A stretch of DNA of 64,000 nt from Micrococcaceae bacterium Sec5.8. GTDB taxonomy: Bacteria > Actinomycetota > Actinomycetes > Actinomycetales > Micrococcaceae. How positions within the stretch are numbered: the first letter of the stretch is position 1; each line of letters begins with the position of its first letter. The stretch covers positions 3,720,001-3,784,000 of the forward strand of contig CP143429.1 of assembly GCA_039636775.1 (NCBI GenBank), in the 5' to 3' direction. Position numbers and translations under genes: made by a program. Below, one piece after another: positions 7,678 through 14,986 of the stretch. The notes beneath the pieces were generated by a model, which was given only the letters and a program-made list of their open reading frames with translations, did no database searches and was not told the DNA's origin.

Positions 7678-8729
7678 GCCGTGATCACTACCTTCAGCGC
7701 CTTTGTTTCGGCCGCCCGGGAAAACGTGTCGTACGCCTCCAGGAAGTTCTCAAAGGTGAAGTGGTGGGTGGCAAATTTTTCCGCCGGCACCTTTTTCTGG
7801 GCGACGAGCTTGAGCAGCATCGGGGTGGTGTTGGCATTGACCAGGCCCATGCTGATGTTGATGTTCTGGATCCAGAGGTTTTCCACGTGCAGTTCCACGG
7901 ATTTGCCGTGCACGCCGACGTTGGCGACGTTGCCGCCGGGACGCACGATGTCCGTGCACATGCTGAAGGTTGCGGGGATGCCGACAGCTTCGATCGCGAC
8001 ATCCACCCCCTGCCCGTCTGTCAGCGCGAGCACCTGTTCCTTCCAGTCGGCATCGCCTGAGAGAACGACGTCGGTGGCACCGAACTCGCGGGATTTCTCC
8101 AGCCGGTTCGGGTCAAGGTCCACAGCGATGATGGTGGCGGCTCCGTAGAGGCCAGCCGTGGCGATGGCGGCGAGACCCACCGGACCCGCCCCGACGACTG
8201 CGACCGTGTCGCCCGGCTTGACGCGGCCGTATTGCACCCCGATTTCGAATCCGGTGGGAAGGATGTCGGACAGCATGACGGCCTGTTCATCGGTGACACC
8301 CTCCGGAAGCAGGTGAAGGGAGTTTTCGGCGTAAGGCACGCGGACGTACTCGGCCTGGGTGCCGTCAATCAGGTGGCCGAAAACCCAGCCGATGCCTGAT
8401 GCTCCTTCCTCGCCCATGCAGTGCGAGTACAGCCCGGTTTTGCAGTTGGCGCAGTGGCCGCAGGACTTTATGCAGGAGATGATGACCCGGTCGCCCACCT
8501 TCAGGCTGGTGACCGAGGAGCCGATTTCGGTGATGGTCCCAACGCCCTCATGGCCGAGGATTCGGCCTTTGGTCACGGCAGGAACGTCTCCCTTAAGGAT
8601 GTGGAGGTCGGTGCCGCAGATGGTGGTGGTGTCCACCTTGACAATCACGTCGCTCGGATTCTGGATCGTGGGATCGGGGACGTCTGTCCAGGATTTCTCT
8701 CCGGGACCGCCGTAGACGAGGGCTTTCAT
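7674..8729 (-). CDS. Zinc-dependent alcohol dehydrogenase
   Basis: 351 residues from the ATG at 8729, which is preceded by AAGGAG; an in-frame codon 18 positions earlier has no such site. Catalytic zinc ligands are Cys38 (CGTD) and His60-Glu61 (GHE); the structural zinc lobe has Cys90, Cys93, Cys96 and Cys104. The coenzyme domain has VGAGPVGLAA followed by IAVDLDPNRL, with Asp after the second strand, which predicts NAD use. Length is normal for medium-chain dehydrogenases. It overlaps the STAS-like gene by ATGA and the flavodoxin gene by GTGA, so the three form one tight operon. The substrate is not deducible; it resembles the alcohol/threonine-type dehydrogenases common in Arthrobacter. Confidence 0.92.
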   Translation of the reverse strand: MKALVYGGPGEKSWTDVPDPTIQNPSDVIVKVDTTTICGTDLHILKGDVPAVTKGRILGHEGVGTITEIGSSVTSLKVGDRVIISCIKSCGHCANCKTGLYSHCMGEEGASGIGWVFGHLIDGTQAEYVRVPYAENSLHLLPEGVTDEQAVMLSDILPTGFEIGVQYGRVKPGDTVAVVGAGPVGLAAIATAGLYGAATIIAVDLDPNRLEKSREFGATDVVLSGDADWKEQVLALTDGQGVDVAIEAVGIPATFSMCTDIVRPGGNVANVGVHGKSVELHVENLWIQNINISMGLVNANTTPMLLKLVAQKKVPAEKFATHHFTFENFLEAYDTFSRAAETKALKVVITA

Positions 8730-9028
8730 GCGTTCTCCTTGATTCTGAGGATTTCCGGCGGATCCACGATGCGCAATTGGCACGGTGTTACCGACTCGTC
8801 GATGCCGGATGACACGACTGACCGGCGGGCGTGCTCGTGGAGGTCGTCCATGGCCTCGGCCGTGACGCGGGCGTGAGCCAGGTCAACCACGATTTCGTAG
8901 CCGGGGAGTTTTGCTGCCACCCGGCGGCAAACCACATGGAGAGCCCTGATGTTTGCGGGTGTCACCACGCCCCGAACGTTGACGCGTGCCGACTTCTCTA
9001 CGGCGTCAATGCGGATGAGGACCCTCAT
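8726..9028 (-). CDS. Small STAS-like protein
   Basis: About 100 residues from the ATG at 9028. The pattern of alternating strands and helices (RVNVRGVVTPANIRALHVV, then YEIVVDLAHARVTAEAMDDLHEHARR) looks like a STAS / anti-sigma-factor-antagonist fold: a strand, a Thr-Pro turn into a helix, then the VDL strand and a helix after ARVTAEAM. The usual phosphorylated Ser at the turn after VDL is replaced by His-Ala-Arg, so phospho-control seems absent. It overlaps the alcohol dehydrogenase gene by four bases (ATGA), and is the first gene of that operon. The start is uncertain: a GTG at 9097 is in frame. Function unknown. Confidence 0.6.
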   Translation of the reverse strand: MRVLIRIDAVEKSARVNVRGVVTPANIRALHVVCRRVAAKLPGYEIVVDLAHARVTAEAMDDLHEHARRSVVSSGIDESVTPCQLRIVDPPEILRIKENA

Positions 9029-9029
9029 G

Positions 9030-9041
9030 CGGGGATCCCCG
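9030..9041. promoter_or_regulatory. 12-bp perfect palindrome abutting the STAS-like gene start
   Basis: CGGGGATCCCCG is a perfect palindrome ending one base before the ATG at 9028. It occupies the place where a ribosome site should be, so it could be an operator or a small RNA hairpin that controls translation of the operon. No ribosome-binding site is visible next to it. Confidence 0.35.
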
Positions 9042-9391
9042 TGAGAGGGGTGTGCGTAGTAGGAACTGGACCGGTTGCCGTGTTGTCTGGGGGTCACGGG
9101 GCATCAGAGCTCCCGCGCAAACTGCGGGCGGACTCAACGCTGCAAATAACACTGAAGACTGTCATGGTGGCTGCGGTCTCCCGCCCCGGTCCCGCAGGCG
9201 CGGTAAGGAGCGGAATGCCTTTTCCTTCCCCAAGGTTCGAGCGAGACCGTATATCTGAAAGCGAGCGGTCCCTTCCCCAAAGGCCGTGCAGGACCCGCCC
9301 CAAATCCAGCATGGTTGATGCGCCGTCCGGGGATAAGGGGCGAAAGTCCCTTCCCCGCCCGCCGCCCGGTTCCCGGCGCAGGGGCAGGTCC

Positions 9392-9422
9392 GGCTAGGTG
9401 CACCGCGCTGCGGCACTTAGCC
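9392..9422. promoter_or_regulatory. Inverted repeat overlapping the amidohydrolase -10 box
   Basis: GGCTAGGTGC (9392-9401) and GCACTTAGCC (9413-9422) form an inverted repeat with one mismatch and an 11-base spacer. The right arm contains most of the proposed -10 box TAGCCT (9418-9423) of the leaderless amidohydrolase gene, so it is a plausible operator. The regulator is not identified. Confidence 0.4.
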
Positions 9423-9423
9423 T
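9418..9423 (+). promoter_or_regulatory. -10 box of leaderless amidohydrolase gene
   Basis: TAGCCT lies seven bases before the ATG at 9431, so transcription is expected to begin at or next to the start codon. No ribosome-binding site is present, which agrees with a leaderless mRNA. Confidence 0.45.
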
Positions 9424-9430
9424 GTCTCAT

Positions 9431-10918
9431 ATGCCTGAGACTCCTGATGATGCAGTGAACGAGCTCGTGCTTGCCTCGGTGCGGATCCCCGGCGGGACGG
9501 CGCTGTACGACATTCACGTGGCCAAGGGCGTGGTGTCACGGATCGTTCCCGCGGGGACTGTCGGCAGCTCCGGATCCGGCGTGGTCAGCCTGGACGGCCG
9601 GTACGTCATTCCGGGACTGTGGGATGAGCATGTCCACATGACCCAGTGGGCCCTCGCCGCCAACCGGATCGACCTTTCCGGCGCCGTTTCGGCGTACGGG
9701 GCAGCCGGCGTCGTGCGCTCTTATCTGTCCGGCCGGAACCACGGTGGCCGGACGGCGGTGGGCGTCGGCTTCCGGGACGCTGTGTGGGCGGATGTCCCCA
9801 GCCTGGAACTGCTCGACGGCGTCACCGGGGGTGTGCCGACGGCGCTGCTGAGCCATGACCTGCACTGCGTCTGGCTTAACAGTGCGGCAGCGTCCCGCTA
9901 CGGCGTGGCGGTGGACGCATCCGGGCTGCTGCGGGAGGAGCCAGCCTTTGCACTGACGCGTGAGCTGGCCAAGCTGCCGGAGGCCGTGGTGGACGCATGG
10001 GTACAGAACGCCGCTAAGGTGGCGGCAGCGCGTGGCGTCGTCGGGATTGTCGACTTCGAGATGACCTGGAACCGTGACGTCTGGCTGCGCCGGGTGGCTG
10101 GCGGGTTCGATTCGTTCCGGGTGGACGCCGGCGTCTATCCGCAGGACCTGGCGCGGGCCGTCGGCGACGGCATGCGCACCGGGCAGGAGTTCGACGGCGG
10201 GGCGGGGCTGCTGCGGACGGGTCCGCTCAAGGTGCTGATCGACGGCTCCCTGAACACCCGCACGGCCTACTGCGTGGATCCGTATCCGCACGGCGGACGC
10301 GGACTGCTGACGGTAAGCGAAGCGGAACTGCTGGACCTGTTGGTTCGGGCCGGGGACTCCGGGTTTGTCCCGGCCGTGCATGCGATCGGCGACGGCGCCA
10401 ACGAGGTGGCACTTAACGCTTTTGCGGCCGCCGGGATCGCCGGGCGGATTGAGCATGCCCAGTTTGTCCGCGCTGCGGACTTCGCCCGGTTCGGCGAGCT
10501 GGGCCTGACGGCGAGCGTCCAGCCAGCCCATGCCCTGGATGACCGTGACACTGCCGATTCGAACTGGGCGGGGCGGACGGACAGGGCCTTCCCGCTGCGG
10601 TCGCTGCTCGCGGCCGGAGCGAAGCTGGCGCTCGGTTCGGATGCGCCGGTGGCGCCGCTGGAGCCGTGGACCGCCATGTCGGCGGCCACCACCCGTGCCG
10701 GGCTGGACGGGAGAGAGCCCTGGCATCCGGAACAGGCACTTTCCCGGCAGGAGGCCCTGGCCGCATCCACCCGCGGACAGGGCAGCATCAGGGTCGGGGC
10801 TGCGGCAGATCTTGCGGTCCTCGACGGCGACCCGCTGGGGGTATCCGATGCTGCCTTCGCCGCGATGCCGGTGGCCGCGACGCTGGTGGCGGGGCGGTTC
10901 ACGCACGGCGGGCCATAA
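9431..10918 (+). CDS. Amidohydrolase family (YtcJ-like) metal-dependent hydrolase
   Basis: 495 residues. LDGRYVIPGLWDEHVHM near residues 54-70 gives the two His ligands (H67, H69) that open the active site of the amidohydrolase_3 family. Later signatures are PAVHAIGDGANEVAL and RIEHAQFV (metal-binding His residues of strands 5 and 6) and ALGSDAPVAPLEPW (the last Asp). The C-terminal strand block with ADLAVLDGDPL closes the small beta-sandwich domain. Family members hydrolyse cyclic amides, N-acyl amino acids or similar compounds; the substrate here is not known. Start at 9431 is preferred because the TAGCCT box at 9418-9423 would give a leaderless transcript. It converges on the GIY-YIG-like gene. 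Confidence 0.88.
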   Translation: MPETPDDAVNELVLASVRIPGGTALYDIHVAKGVVSRIVPAGTVGSSGSGVVSLDGRYVIPGLWDEHVHMTQWALAANRIDLSGAVSAYGAAGVVRSYLSGRNHGGRTAVGVGFRDAVWADVPSLELLDGVTGGVPTALLSHDLHCVWLNSAAASRYGVAVDASGLLREEPAFALTRELAKLPEAVVDAWVQNAAKVAAARGVVGIVDFEMTWNRDVWLRRVAGGFDSFRVDAGVYPQDLARAVGDGMRTGQEFDGGAGLLRTGPLKVLIDGSLNTRTAYCVDPYPHGGRGLLTVSEAELLDLLVRAGDSGFVPAVHAIGDGANEVALNAFAAAGIAGRIEHAQFVRAADFARFGELGLTASVQPAHALDDRDTADSNWAGRTDRAFPLRSLLAAGAKLALGSDAPVAPLEPWTAMSAATTRAGLDGREPWHPEQALSRQEALAASTRGQGSIRVGAAADLAVLDGDPLGVSDAAFAAMPVAATLVAGRFTHGGP

Positions 10919-10927
10919 CCGGCCGTG

Positions 10928-11437
10928 CTAGCCGCCCTTGACCCGCGCCCGGACCAGGTTGGCGAACGGCAGGCGGCCGTATTGATCGACGAACGCCGTG
11001 TGGCACCCTGCCTCGGCCTCGTTGAGCTGCTCTACGGGCAGCTCTTTCCACGCCAGGATCAAGGACCCGGCCGCCGCGAGCTGCCAGATCAGCCGGCCGT
11101 CCCAGTGGCCGGGCGGTTTGCCTCTTCCGAAGTCGACAAATTCCTGAATCTGCCGCCGCAGGCCGCGGTTGCCTTTGCTGCCGGGGCCGGCTTTGCCGAT
11201 GTAGAGAACGTCTGCGCCGTCAACCCACTCGACCACCAGCGCTTCGGCCGCCGCTGTGGGATCCTTCTTTTTGAAGATGCCGGCCGTACTCGTGGCAAGG
11301 AACTGCGGCCGCAGGCCTTCGGGCTGGAGCACCGCGAAGATTCCCGGCTTTTGCGGAATCCGGTTGATGTCCAGGTCCCCAAGCGGCCGGAAACCGGTAA
11401 ACCCGTCCTGCTTGAGTGACTGTCTGTTGATCGGCAT
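10928..11437 (-). CDS. GIY-YIG-like nuclease-fold protein
   Basis: 169 residues. The core elements of the GIY-YIG fold can be read in order: PGIFAVL (GIY position, with Phe for Tyr), then ADVLYIGKAG (YIG), an Arg-rich helix NRGLRRQIQEF carrying the usual catalytic Arg, and near the C terminus a Glu (NEAEAGCHTAFVDQYG) and the LPFANL Asn that completes the family motif. It has no extra DNA-binding domain, so it may be a stand-alone nuclease or a non-catalytic relative. AAGGA precedes the ATG at 11437. It faces the amidohydrolase gene tail to tail with a 9-bp gap. Assignment rests on motif order, and the fold was not verified. Confidence 0.6.
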   Translation of the reverse strand: MPINRQSLKQDGFTGFRPLGDLDINRIPQKPGIFAVLQPEGLRPQFLATSTAGIFKKKDPTAAAEALVVEWVDGADVLYIGKAGPGSKGNRGLRRQIQEFVDFGRGKPPGHWDGRLIWQLAAAGSLILAWKELPVEQLNEAEAGCHTAFVDQYGRLPFANLVRARVKGG

Positions 11438-11756
11438 GGGTTCCTTGGGTCGGGGCGCTGCGGTCCTGTAAAGCTCAGGGACGAGGAGGCAGGCCCCGCT
11501 TACCGGCCACCAATGACATGCAAAGGCCTGCAGGTACCTTCGCGATCTCGCTATGAGATGGCTCGGACATTTTCATGTCCTGAACGACCCGGCTACATCA
11601 GATGGCTACCTGCAGGCGTTTTAAGCCTACGCCTGCCCGCGCTCCGTGACCAGAGGTCCGTGGCCTCTCCCGCGGTCCGAGAAACGCCCCAGCGCTCAAA
11701 AGCGTACAGTGGAACAGGACGCCTGATTCTGGACGCCGAGCGCTGAGGGAGAGATC
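11438..11756. other. Divergent intergenic region containing a multi-stem structured element
   Basis: This 319-bp gap between divergent genes holds no convincing ORF. Its left half is taken up by the nested inverted repeats annotated separately at 11526-11617. The right half contains TACAGT (11705-11710), a possible -10 box for a transcript leading into the UDG-like gene, and the GAGGGAG ribosome site of that gene. Confidence 0.4.
11526..11617. ncRNA. Candidate structured RNA or cruciform element
   Basis: GCCTGCAGGTA (11526-11536) and TACCTGCAGGC (11607-11617) are a perfect 11-bp inverted repeat 70 bases apart. Two further perfect hairpins lie inside: ATCTC-GCTAT-GAGAT (about 11545-11559) and GGACAT-TTTC-ATGTCC (about 11566-11581). 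Together they give a three-way or four-way junction of about 92 nt. On the plus strand the closing arm is followed by GTTTTAAG, a short T run. The layout suits a small RNA with its own terminator-like stem, a riboswitch-like leader, or the footprint of a small mobile element. It matches no actinobacterial RNA class that I recognise. Orientation is undecided. Confidence 0.4.
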
Positions 11757-12374
11757 GTGACGATTGACTGGGACGAAAAGAAGACCTTGCTGCAGGAACC
11801 GAACATTGCCGCTGTAACGCAGCTTTGCGACGAACTGATGGAAAAGAAGCCGGGGTCTGTCGTCCCCTACATCGATCCCGTCCATGACGAGGACGAGTGC
11901 CGGATCGTCAGCCTCCACATTGCCCCGGGCAAGGGTACGGAGTCCGGCTTCGTTTCCCATTTCAACGACGACGAGACCGCCCGGCGCGCCACGTCCATCT
12001 ACGAGGCGGTCGAACTCGATCCCCGCTACGTCATGCCGTGGAACGCCTACCCCTGGGTCCGCGATCCCGAGCTTCCGTCCGCGTTGAACGTCCAGGAGAA
12101 AACGGACGGCCTGCGGCCCTTCCGCCAGTTTCTGAAGATCAATAAGCGGGTCTCCGCGGTGATCGCCCACGGCGCCGACGCCCACGCGTTCCTGACCCTC
12201 TTTGAGAAGACCTACCACTCTTCGCTCAAGAACCGCGGCGTCAAGATTTACAAGGCCACGGCCCTCGGCGGACGCGCATTCGCTGTCTCAGCAGCCAAAC
12301 AGGAAGAACTCCTCAGCAAGAACGTCGAGGTGTACAGGGACGCCATGCAGCGGGCAGGCATCCAGCACCTCTAA
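11757..12374 (+). CDS. Uracil-DNA-glycosylase-like fold protein
   Basis: 205 residues. [19 protein letters not shown] and the block [10 protein letters not shown] resemble the conserved WNAYPWY-type motif of an actinobacterial branch of the uracil-DNA glycosylase superfamily, and [20 protein letters not shown] followed by TYHSSL corresponds to the second active-site strand and His. A family-4 iron-sulfur cluster is not visible (too few Cys), and the canonical GQDPYH of family 1 is absent. It may therefore be a repair-like enzyme or a derivative with another role. Start is GTG at 11757 with GAGGGAG upstream. It lies 28 bp before ldh on the same strand; I see no functional link between the two. 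Confidence 0.55.
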   Translation: MTIDWDEKKTLLQEPNIAAVTQLCDELMEKKPGSVVPYIDPVHDEDECRIVSLHIAPGKGTESGFVSHFNDDETARRATSIYEAVELDPRYVMPWNAYPWVRDPELPSALNVQEKTDGLRPFRQFLKINKRVSAVIAHGADAHAFLTLFEKTYHSSLKNRGVKIYKATALGGRAFAVSAAKQEELLSKNVEVYRDAMQRAGIQHL

Positions 12375-12402
12375 GCGCCCCCTGACCGGAAAGGTGAGAC
12401 CC

Positions 12403-13359
12403 GTGTCCCAGAATCCCGGGTCCAAACTTGCCATCGTCGGCGCGGGAAGCGTCGGCACCTCCCTCGCGTACGCTGCGCTGATCCGCGGCTCAGCCAGCCG
12501 CGTCGCGCTCTTTGATGTCAACGCCACCAAAGCTGAGGCCGAGGTCTTGGACCTCGCCCACGGCACCCAGTTCGCCGCCGCGGCGGCAAGCGTCACCGGC
12601 GGCGGGGACATCGCCGCGACGGAGGGGGCCGACGTCGTCGTCATCACGGCCGGGGCGAAGCAGGCGCCGGGCCAGACCCGGCTGGACCTGGCCGGCACCA
12701 ACGTCCGCATCCTCGAACAGCTCATGCCCCAACTCCTCGCGCATTCGCCGAACGCCGTCTACGTTCTGGTGACCAACCCCTGCGACGTGTTGACGGTCGC
12801 GGCCCAGAGGATCTCCGGCCTGCCGTCAGCGCGCATCTTCTCGTCCGGGACGGTGCTGGACACGTCCCGGCTGCGCTGGCTCCTGGCGCACAAGGCCGGC
12901 GTCTCGGTTACCAGCGTCCACGCCAGCATGGTGGGCGAGCATGGCGATACCGAGTTCCCCATCTGGTCCGGCGCCACGATCGGCCCGGTCCCGATCCGCA
13001 ACTGGGAGGTCGACGGCGAACGCGTCTTCACCTCCGAATACCTGGCCGGGACCGCCCATGACGTGACGCAGGCTGCCTACAAGGTGATCGCCGGGAAGGG
13101 TGCCACGAACTATGCGATCGGGCTATCCGGCGCGCGCATCGTCGAGGCCGTGCTGCGCGCTGAGAACGCCGTCCTGCCCGTGTCCACCGTGCTGGCCGGC
13201 CAGTACGGGATCACCGGAGTGGCGCTGTCCCTGCCTAGTGTCGTGGGGCGCGGCGGTGTCCGGTCGGTTTTGGACACCCCCATGGACGACGGCGAACTCG
13301 CCTCGCTGCACCATTCCGCCGAGACGCTGCAGCAGACCCTGGCCACACTCGGACTCTAG
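12403..13359 (+). CDS. ldh: L-lactate dehydrogenase
   Basis: 318 residues from the GTG at 12403, which has AAGGTGAG upstream. GAGSVGTS (13-20) begins the Rossmann domain and FDVN supplies the Asp for [13 protein letters not shown] (Gln near 87, the position that is Arg in malate dehydrogenase) marks it as a lactate rather than a malate enzyme. The later signatures are [18 protein letters not shown] and the catalytic [14 protein letters not shown] (His near 180). Length is normal. The enzyme reduces pyruvate to L-lactate with NADH in the cytosol. Its stop codon shares CTAG with the stop of the convergent CDF transporter gene. Confidence 0.93.
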   Translation: MSQNPGSKLAIVGAGSVGTSLAYAALIRGSASRVALFDVNATKAEAEVLDLAHGTQFAAAAASVTGGGDIAATEGADVVVITAGAKQAPGQTRLDLAGTNVRILEQLMPQLLAHSPNAVYVLVTNPCDVLTVAAQRISGLPSARIFSSGTVLDTSRLRWLLAHKAGVSVTSVHASMVGEHGDTEFPIWSGATIGPVPIRNWEVDGERVFTSEYLAGTAHDVTQAAYKVIAGKGATNYAIGLSGARIVEAVLRAENAVLPVSTVLAGQYGITGVALSLPSVVGRGGVRSVLDTPMDDGELASLHHSAETLQQTLATLGL

Positions 13360-14489
13360 GGGGTCAGGACAGGTCCGGCCGGCGCGAAGTCCGCCACCAC
13401 TGCCACGGAGCCGAGGTGCGGCAGGATGTCGCGGAGAGCGCGTTCCACGGTGGACGTCACGGCGGCGAGGTCCGCCAAGTGGCCGTACCGCTCGACCGGC
13501 AGCATGACTTCGACGTGCAGCCGGTGGCCGGACCAACGCAGCCGGGCACTTCCGCCGCGGGGTGAGTGCGCTGCGATGACAGCCTCGACCTGCTCGGTCA
13601 GGTCAGGGTCGACGCCATCCATCAGCCGCCGCCCGACGTCGCGCACGGTGCCCCACAGGAGGACCACAATGGCGGCGGAGATCAGCAGGCCTACTAGCGG
13701 ATCCGCGAGCGGGAAGCCTAGCCAGACGCCAATAACGCCGGCGACAACGGCCAGCGAGGTGAAGCCGTCCGTCCGGGCGTGGACACCGTCGGCGACCAGA
13801 GCCGCGGAACCGATCCGCCGTCCGACACGGATCCGGTAGATCGCGACGAGTTCGTTGCCGGCGAAGCCCACGAGTCCGGCGGCGAGAACCCAGCCCAGGT
13901 TGTGCACAGGCTGGGGTTCAAAAAATCGGCGGATGGATTCGACGGCGGCCACCACCGCGGACAGCGCGATCATGGCGACGATGAACAGGCCCGCCAGGTC
14001 CTCAGCGCGGCCGAAGCCATAGGTGTAGGTCCGCGTTGCCTTGCGGCGGCCCAGCAGAAAGGCGATCCAGAGTGGAACGGCGGTCAAAGCGTCGGAGAAG
14101 TTGTGAACGGTGTCCGCCAGCAGCGCCACCGAGCCGCTGATGAGCACGATCACGAGCTGGAAGAGTGAGGTGGTCCCCAGCCCGATCAGGGATACCTTGA
14201 CTGCGCGGATTCCCTGCGAGCTGGATTCCAGCGCTTCGTCGATGGAGTCCGCGGCATCGTGGGAGTGCGGGACGAAGATCGACGCAAGCCAGCCTTTAAG
14301 ACCCCTGGCGTGCGTATGGCCGTGCGGTCCATGGCCGTGTCCGTGACCGTGGTCAGTGCCGTTGTCGTGCGCGTGGCCGTGGCCGTGGCCGTGGCCATGG
14401 TTGTGGCCATGGTTGTGGCCGTGGCCGTCGTTGTGGTGGTTGTTCTCGCTGCTGCTGTGCTTGTCCACAGCGTCCGACGGGCGGTTCAT
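13356..14489 (-). CDS. CDF-family metal cation efflux protein, His-rich N terminus
   Basis: 377 residues. The first 65 residues contain long runs of His alternating with Gly/Asn/Asp and are expected to bind zinc or similar ions in the cytoplasm. Six membrane helices follow. The two metal-site signatures of cation diffusion facilitators are present: [13 protein letters not shown] in helix II and [14 protein letters not shown] in helix V, both of the HxxxD type expected for Zn(II). A cytoplasmic C-terminal domain (about 280-377) closes the protein. The start codon overlaps the ArsR regulator gene (ATGA), so the two form an operon, and the exporter is predicted to be induced when the repressor binds metal. 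Confidence 0.93.
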   Translation of the reverse strand: MNRPSDAVDKHSSSENNHHNDGHGHNHGHNHGHGHGHGHAHDNGTDHGHGHGHGPHGHTHARGLKGWLASIFVPHSHDAADSIDEALESSSQGIRAVKVSLIGLGTTSLFQLVIVLISGSVALLADTVHNFSDALTAVPLWIAFLLGRRKATRTYTYGFGRAEDLAGLFIVAMIALSAVVAAVESIRRFFEPQPVHNLGWVLAAGLVGFAGNELVAIYRIRVGRRIGSAALVADGVHARTDGFTSLAVVAGVIGVWLGFPLADPLVGLLISAAIVVLLWGTVRDVGRRLMDGVDPDLTEQVEAVIAAHSPRGGSARLRWSGHRLHVEVMLPVERYGHLADLAAVTSTVERALRDILPHLGSVAVVADFAPAGPVLTP

Positions 14490-14821
14490 GCGCCATGCCG
14501 CGGGGCCGTGCCGAGCGCGTGCTCCGCCTGGTGGACTGCATCCATCACCAGTTGACGGGCGTGGTCATTCTGCAGCCGGTAATAGACTTTGGTGCCCTCC
14601 TGGCGGGTGGCGACCATGCCGCCCAGCCGCATTTTGGCCAGATGCTGGGAAACGGCTGGCGCCGGCTTCCCGACGCGCTCAGCGAGGACGTTGACCGGCA
14701 GCTCGCCGGCGCCCAGGACAAGAATCAGCCGGACCCGCGTGGCATCGGCGAGCATGGCAAACACCTCAACGGCCAGCTCCACATGGGGACTGTCAACCTC
14801 AACCCGCATATCTGCATTCAT
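14486..14821 (-). CDS. ArsR/SmtB-type metal-sensing repressor
   Basis: 111 residues. The winged helix-turn-helix of ArsR-family sensors is clear: AVEVFAMLADATRVRLILVL, LPVNVLAERVGKPAPAVSQHLAKMR as recognition helices, then GMVATRQEGTKVYYRLQND as the wing. The C-terminal helix (HARQLVMDAVHQAEHAL) has His/Asp residues suited to the alpha-5 metal site of CzrA/SmtB-like zinc sensors; no CxC arsenic motif is present in the DNA-binding helix. It overlaps the CDF gene. A -10-like CAGTAT six bases before the ATG at 14821 suggests leaderless transcription, and a 22-bp inverted repeat covers that region. Confidence 0.9.
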   Translation of the reverse strand: MNADMRVEVDSPHVELAVEVFAMLADATRVRLILVLGAGELPVNVLAERVGKPAPAVSQHLAKMRLGGMVATRQEGTKVYYRLQNDHARQLVMDAVHQAEHALGTAPRHGA

Positions 14822-14830
14822 ATGCAGATA
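14809..14830. promoter_or_regulatory. ArsR operator overlapping the start codon
   Basis: TATCTGCAT (14809-14817) and ATGCAGATA (14822-14830) form a perfect 9-4-9 inverted repeat. It spans the ATG at 14819-14821 and the last bases before it, where the mRNA of this leaderless gene should begin. ArsR/SmtB proteins bind AT-rich dyads of this size, so autorepression by the product is likely. Confidence 0.7.
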
Positions 14831-14986
14831 CTGTCATAGTTGTCCGGACCGGACAACGTCCGAGGGCCGTCGCCCCAAGGGGGCGCCGTAACGAAACGTC
14901 CCCGCAACCTCCCGTGGAGGCAGTTCGCATATGCTCAGGAGACAGACTCACACTGGCTCAGCGACGAACCACCCGGGAGAAACCTT

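Larger units (their letters stand above)
9029..9430. other. 400-bp divergent intergenic region with repeated pyrimidine motif
   Basis: No convincing gene. The stretch holds three copies of a CCCTTCCCC-type motif on the plus strand: CCTTCCCCAAGG at 9224-9235, CCTTCCCCAAAGG at 9271-9283 and CCCTTCCCC at 9348-9356, the last paired with AAGGG at 9335-9339 as a small hairpin. GACCG (9245-9249) and CGGTC (9266-9270) form a spaced inverted repeat between the first two copies. It separates the minus-strand STAS-like operon from the plus-strand amidohydrolase and should carry both promoters. Confidence 0.4.

Noticed and set aside
11513..11617. Transposase remnant or IS end
   Set aside because: A short minus-strand frame through the element has no transposase motif, no target-site duplication is visible and no partner end is found.
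14320..14440. CRISPR-like short repeats
   Set aside because: The repeats are contiguous hexamer-like units without spacers and encode the His-rich part of the CDF protein.
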